Below are positions 13,743-15,742 of a DNA stretch of 15,742 nt, piece after piece. The notes below the pieces were generated by a model. The model searched no databases. It saw only the letters and a program-made list of their open reading frames with translations, and was not told where the DNA came from. This DNA comes from an uncultured Streptococcus sp. (GTDB taxonomy: Bacteria; Bacillota; Bacilli; Lactobacillales; Streptococcaceae), in assembly GCA_905373305.1 (NCBI GenBank), contig CAJPSM010000023.1, forward strand, positions 1 to 15,742, read 5' to 3'. Position 1 is the stretch's first letter. Each line of letters opens with the position of its first letter. The translations under genes and the position numbers were made by a program.

Positions 13743-15742
13743 TTAGTCACCTAAATGTTGAATGGCATAGTTTGCTTCTTCTTTTGTAAAGTTATCAAAA
13801 TTCGGAGAGACTAGCCGCTTATGTATTTCCGATCTCGATATTTTAGAATATTTTCTATGTTCCCTTGCTTTAGCTAAGGCATTTGCCTTATAATCTGCAT
13901 TCAAATGATTGATAGCATATTGTGCAGTGTCACTATTAAAACCTTTAAAAATTAATAGATCATAGATTCCTTTTTTTGACAAATAAAGGCTGTTATAACC
14001 TTGTGCTTTCTTTAAAGCTGCTACATATTGATTCCCGTCTGCTGGTTTTGGTTGCCACACACCATCGTATCCTACATAGTAACGGCCACCATCTACCCAT
14101 TTATCCCTTACCATTTTACCATTAGAATCAACATAGTAACGACCGCCATCAACCCATTCATTTTTGGCCATCTTACCATCTGATTTATAATAATAATCTC
14201 CTACCCATTTATTGCGAGCATAGCTGCCTTCTGATGGTAGATTAAGTGTTTGAATAGCATAGTTAGCTTCTTCTTCTGTAAAGTTATCAACATTCGGAGA
14301 GGTCAGCTTTCTATATATTTCTGATTTAGATGAAGTACCATATTTTAAATGCATTCTTGCTTGAGCCAAGGCATTTGCCTTATAATCTGCTTGCAAATGA
14401 TTGATAGCATATTGTGCAGTGTCACTATTAAAACCTTTAAAAATTAATAGATCATAGATTCCTTTTTTTGACAAATAAAGGCTGTTATAACCTTGTGCTT
14501 TCTTTAAAGCTGCTACATATTGATTCCCGTCTGCTGGTTTTGGTTGCCACACACCATCGTATCCTACATAGTAACGGCCACCATCTACCCATTTATCCCT
14601 TACCATTTTGCCTTCAGAATCAACATAGTAACGACCGCCATCTACCCATTCATTTTTAGCCATCTTACCATCTGATTTGAGATAATATTTACCTACCCAT
14701 TTGCTTCGAGCGTAGCTGCCTTCTGATGTTAGATAATAATAGGAAGCATAGTTTTTATCATAAATCCAGTCACTTTTAACTATCTTTCCATCAGAATCAA
14801 CATAATAACGACCACCATCTACCCACTCATTTTTGGCCATCTTACCGTTTGATTTTAGATAGTAATTTCCTACCCATTTGTTGCGAGCGTAGCTGCCTTC
14901 TCCTGTTAGATAATAGTATGACCCGTAGTTTTTGTCATAAATCCATTCACTCTTGGCCATCTTTCCATCTGATTTGAGATAGTAATTTCCTACCCAAGTG
15001 TTACGAGCAGAACTTCCTTCTGATGTTAGATAAAAATATGAACTCGATTTCGTATCATAAATCCATTCATTTTTAGCTCTTTTCCCGTCTGATTTTAGAT
15101 AGTAATTACCTACCCATGTATTACGAGCGTAGCTTCCTTCTCCTGTTAAATAATAATGTGCAGAGTACTTTTTATCATAAATCCATTCATTCTTAGCCAT
15201 CTTTCCATCTGATTTGAGATAGTAATTGCCTTCCCATGCATTTTGAACATAGTTTCCCGAAGCATTTAGATAGAAATAAGAATTAGCTTTTTTATCAAAA
15301 ATCCACTTATTAGTAACTTTAGCACCATTTTGATAGTATGATGAGCCTACCCATCCAGACTGAGCTGTAGATTTGGACTTATCCTCTTTAGGACTTGTAT
15401 TTTTAGGTTTCTCAGCAGGGTTTTGCGCTGGTGTTTTTGGTTTCTCAGCGGGTTTCGGTGCTGGTTTCGGAGCTGGTGTTTTCGGTTTCTCAGCTGGTTT
15501 TGGTGCCGGCTTCAGTGCTGGCTTTGGCTCCGGCTTTGGCGCGGATTTCGGTGCTGGTTTCGGTGCTGGCTTCGGCGTGGGTTTTGGTGCCGGCTTCGGT
15601 GTGGGTTTTAGTGCTGGCTTCGGCGCGGATTTCGGTGCCGGCTTCGGTGTGGGTTTTAGTGCTGGCTTCGGCGCGGGTTTTGGTGCCGGCTTCGGCGTGG
15701 GTTTTGGTGCCGGCTTCGGTGTGGGTTTTAGTGCTGGCTTCG
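13743..15742 (-). CDS. CbpL-like choline-binding surface protein with two Ltp modules (N-terminus beyond right edge)
   Basis: The visible 665 residues lack a start or signal peptide. Order from the N-terminal side: a Lys/Pro stalk of PKPA/PKPT units (15742 to about 15390), a short polar linker (about 15355-15390), about 14 choline-binding repeats, Ltp module 1 (14241-14546), three more choline-binding repeats begun by a partial one, and Ltp module 2 (13746-14054) up to the stop. The repeats carry the usual WVG.YYLKSDGKMAKNEW aromatic pattern that holds choline of teichoic acids, fixing the protein to the wall non-covalently. Each Ltp module has two helical repeats ending YAINHL and NYAIQ.L, as in the phage TP-J34 superinfection-exclusion lipoprotein. 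Pneumococcal CbpL, as I recall, has one such C-terminal module plus an Excalibur domain and lies next to glk. Whether an Excalibur domain precedes the stalk here cannot be seen. The role is unproven. Confidence 0.9.
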   Translation of the reverse strand, partial: KPALKPTPKPAPKPTPKPAPKPAPKPALKPTPKPAPKSAPKPALKPTPKPAPKPTPKPAPKPAPKSAPKPEPKPALKPAPKPAEKPKTPAPKPAPKPAEKPKTPAQNPAEKPKNTSPKEDKSKSTAQSGWVGSSYYQNGAKVTNKWIFDKKANSYFYLNASGNYVQNAWEGNYYLKSDGKMAKNEWIYDKKYSAHYYLTGEGSYARNTWVGNYYLKSDGKRAKNEWIYDTKSSSYFYLTSEGSSARNTWVGNYYLKSDGKMAKSEWIYDKNYGSYYYLTGEGSYARNKWVGNYYLKSNGKMAKNEWVDGGRYYVDSDGKIVKSDWIYDKNYASYYYLTSEGSYARSKWVGKYYLKSDGKMAKNEWVDGGRYYVDSEGKMVRDKWVDGGRYYVGYDGVWQPKPADGNQYVAALKKAQGYNSLYLSKKGIYDLLIFKGFNSDTAQYAINHLQADYKANALAQARMHLKYGTSSKSEIYRKLTSPNVDNFTEEEANYAIQTLNLPSEGSYARNKWVGDYYYKSDGKMAKNEWVDGGRYYVDSNGKMVRDKWVDGGRYYVGYDGVWQPKPADGNQYVAALKKAQGYNSLYLSKKGIYDLLIFKGFNSDTAQYAINHLNADYKANALAKAREHRKYSKISRSEIHKRLVSPNFDNFTKEEANYAIQHLGD
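13744..14728 (-). repeat. 492-bp tandem duplication inside the CbpL-like gene
   Basis: The N-terminal copy spans about 14236-14728 and the C-terminal copy about 13744-14236, offset exactly 492 bases (164 codons). Each holds a few choline-binding repeats followed by one Ltp module. Bases 13902-14117 and 14394-14609 are identical over 216 positions, while flanking parts differ at many sites. Confidence 0.93.
14547..15358 (-). repeat. Main choline-binding repeat array
   Basis: About 14 units encoded in tandem. Two alternating types dominate: a longer WIYDK..S.YYLT.EGSYARN unit of about 23 residues and a shorter WVGNYYLKSDGKMAKNE unit of about 17. Toward the C-terminus these give way to WVDGGRYYVDSDGKMV units of about 19. 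The alternating pattern suggests growth by duplication of a two-repeat block of about 120 bases. Confidence 0.88.
15420..15742 (-). repeat. Lys/Pro-coding tandem repeats (PKPA/PKPT stalk)
   Basis: The minus strand encodes strings of PKPA and PKPT, with PEKP-like and KTPA variants nearer the choline-binding part. At the DNA level a 24-base period (8 codons) is visible, for example GGTGCCGGCTTCGGTGTG on the plus strand recurring with single-base changes. It probably forms an extended wall-spanning rod. It continues past the window edge, so the copy number is unknown. Confidence 0.9.

Noticed and set aside
15423..15611. Plus-strand open frame rich in Trp, Arg and Phe
   Set aside because: It is the reverse complement of the Lys/Pro repeats; the odd composition is a by-product of the repeat.
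15530..15742. Short regular repeats considered as a CRISPR array
   Set aside because: The units are contiguous with a 24-base period, there are no unique spacers, and they keep one reading frame encoding PKPA/PKPT.

Overview
The window looks like a chromosomal segment of a mitis-group Streptococcus, close to S. pneumoniae but probably S. mitis, S. oralis or a related commensal. Supporting signs are a pneumococcal-type BgaA with a YSIRK signal, a choline-binding surface protein, the gene order glk - thyA - small DUF3042 protein - miaA - hflX - conserved protein - rnz - SDR (from memory, the order found in pneumococcus), extended -10 promoters (TGnTATAAT) and AAGGAGG-type ribosome binding sites. 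Two things argue against a typical pneumococcus. bgaA lies directly downstream of the SDR gene, where I recall recJ. The BgaA protein is still open at 2228 residues and has already entered a second G5 domain.

Layout, left to right. (1) 1-6685, minus: bgaA, a giant cell-wall beta-galactosidase adhesin, cut by the left edge before its LPXTG anchor. Its upstream region (6686-6900) holds a candidate promoter and a near-consensus CcpA (cre) site. (2) 6901-6931: terminator of the following operon. (3) 6935-11386, minus: a tight five-gene housekeeping operon in transcription order miaA, hflX, an uncharacterised 207-aa gene, rnz and an SDR gene. It covers tRNA modification and tRNA 3' maturation, a ribosome-associated GTPase and a dehydrogenase. 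Two consecutive junctions are 8-bp ATGAnTGA overlaps. (4) 11396-11434: overlapping divergent promoters for miaA (minus) and for a 56-aa DUF3042 membrane protein (plus, 11507-11677). (5) 11683-11712: a terminator shared by the convergent DUF3042 gene and thyA. (6) 11720-12559, minus: thyA with its own extended -10 promoter. (7) 12658-13617, minus: ROK-family glucokinase with its own terminator and promoter. (8) 13743-15742, minus: a choline-binding protein of the CbpL type, cut by the right edge. It has a Lys/Pro tandem-repeat stalk, about 17 choline-binding repeats and two copies of an Ltp module, the domain known from the phage superinfection-exclusion lipoprotein Ltp.

The two ends are surface proteins: one sortase-anchored glycan-trimming adhesin and one teichoic-acid-choline-bound protein. 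Between them is a conserved core of nucleotide, tRNA and sugar-entry metabolism. Galactose or glucose released by BgaA could be taken up and used, and glucokinase would phosphorylate free intracellular glucose. The cre site before bgaA and a weaker cre-like site before glk would fit carbon-catabolite control, but that link is inference. The most unusual object is the CbpL-like protein: a choline-binding-repeat plus Ltp cassette of 492 bp is tandemly duplicated, with 216 bp perfectly identical between copies. I saw no tRNA or rRNA genes, CRISPR array, insertion sequence or riboswitch.
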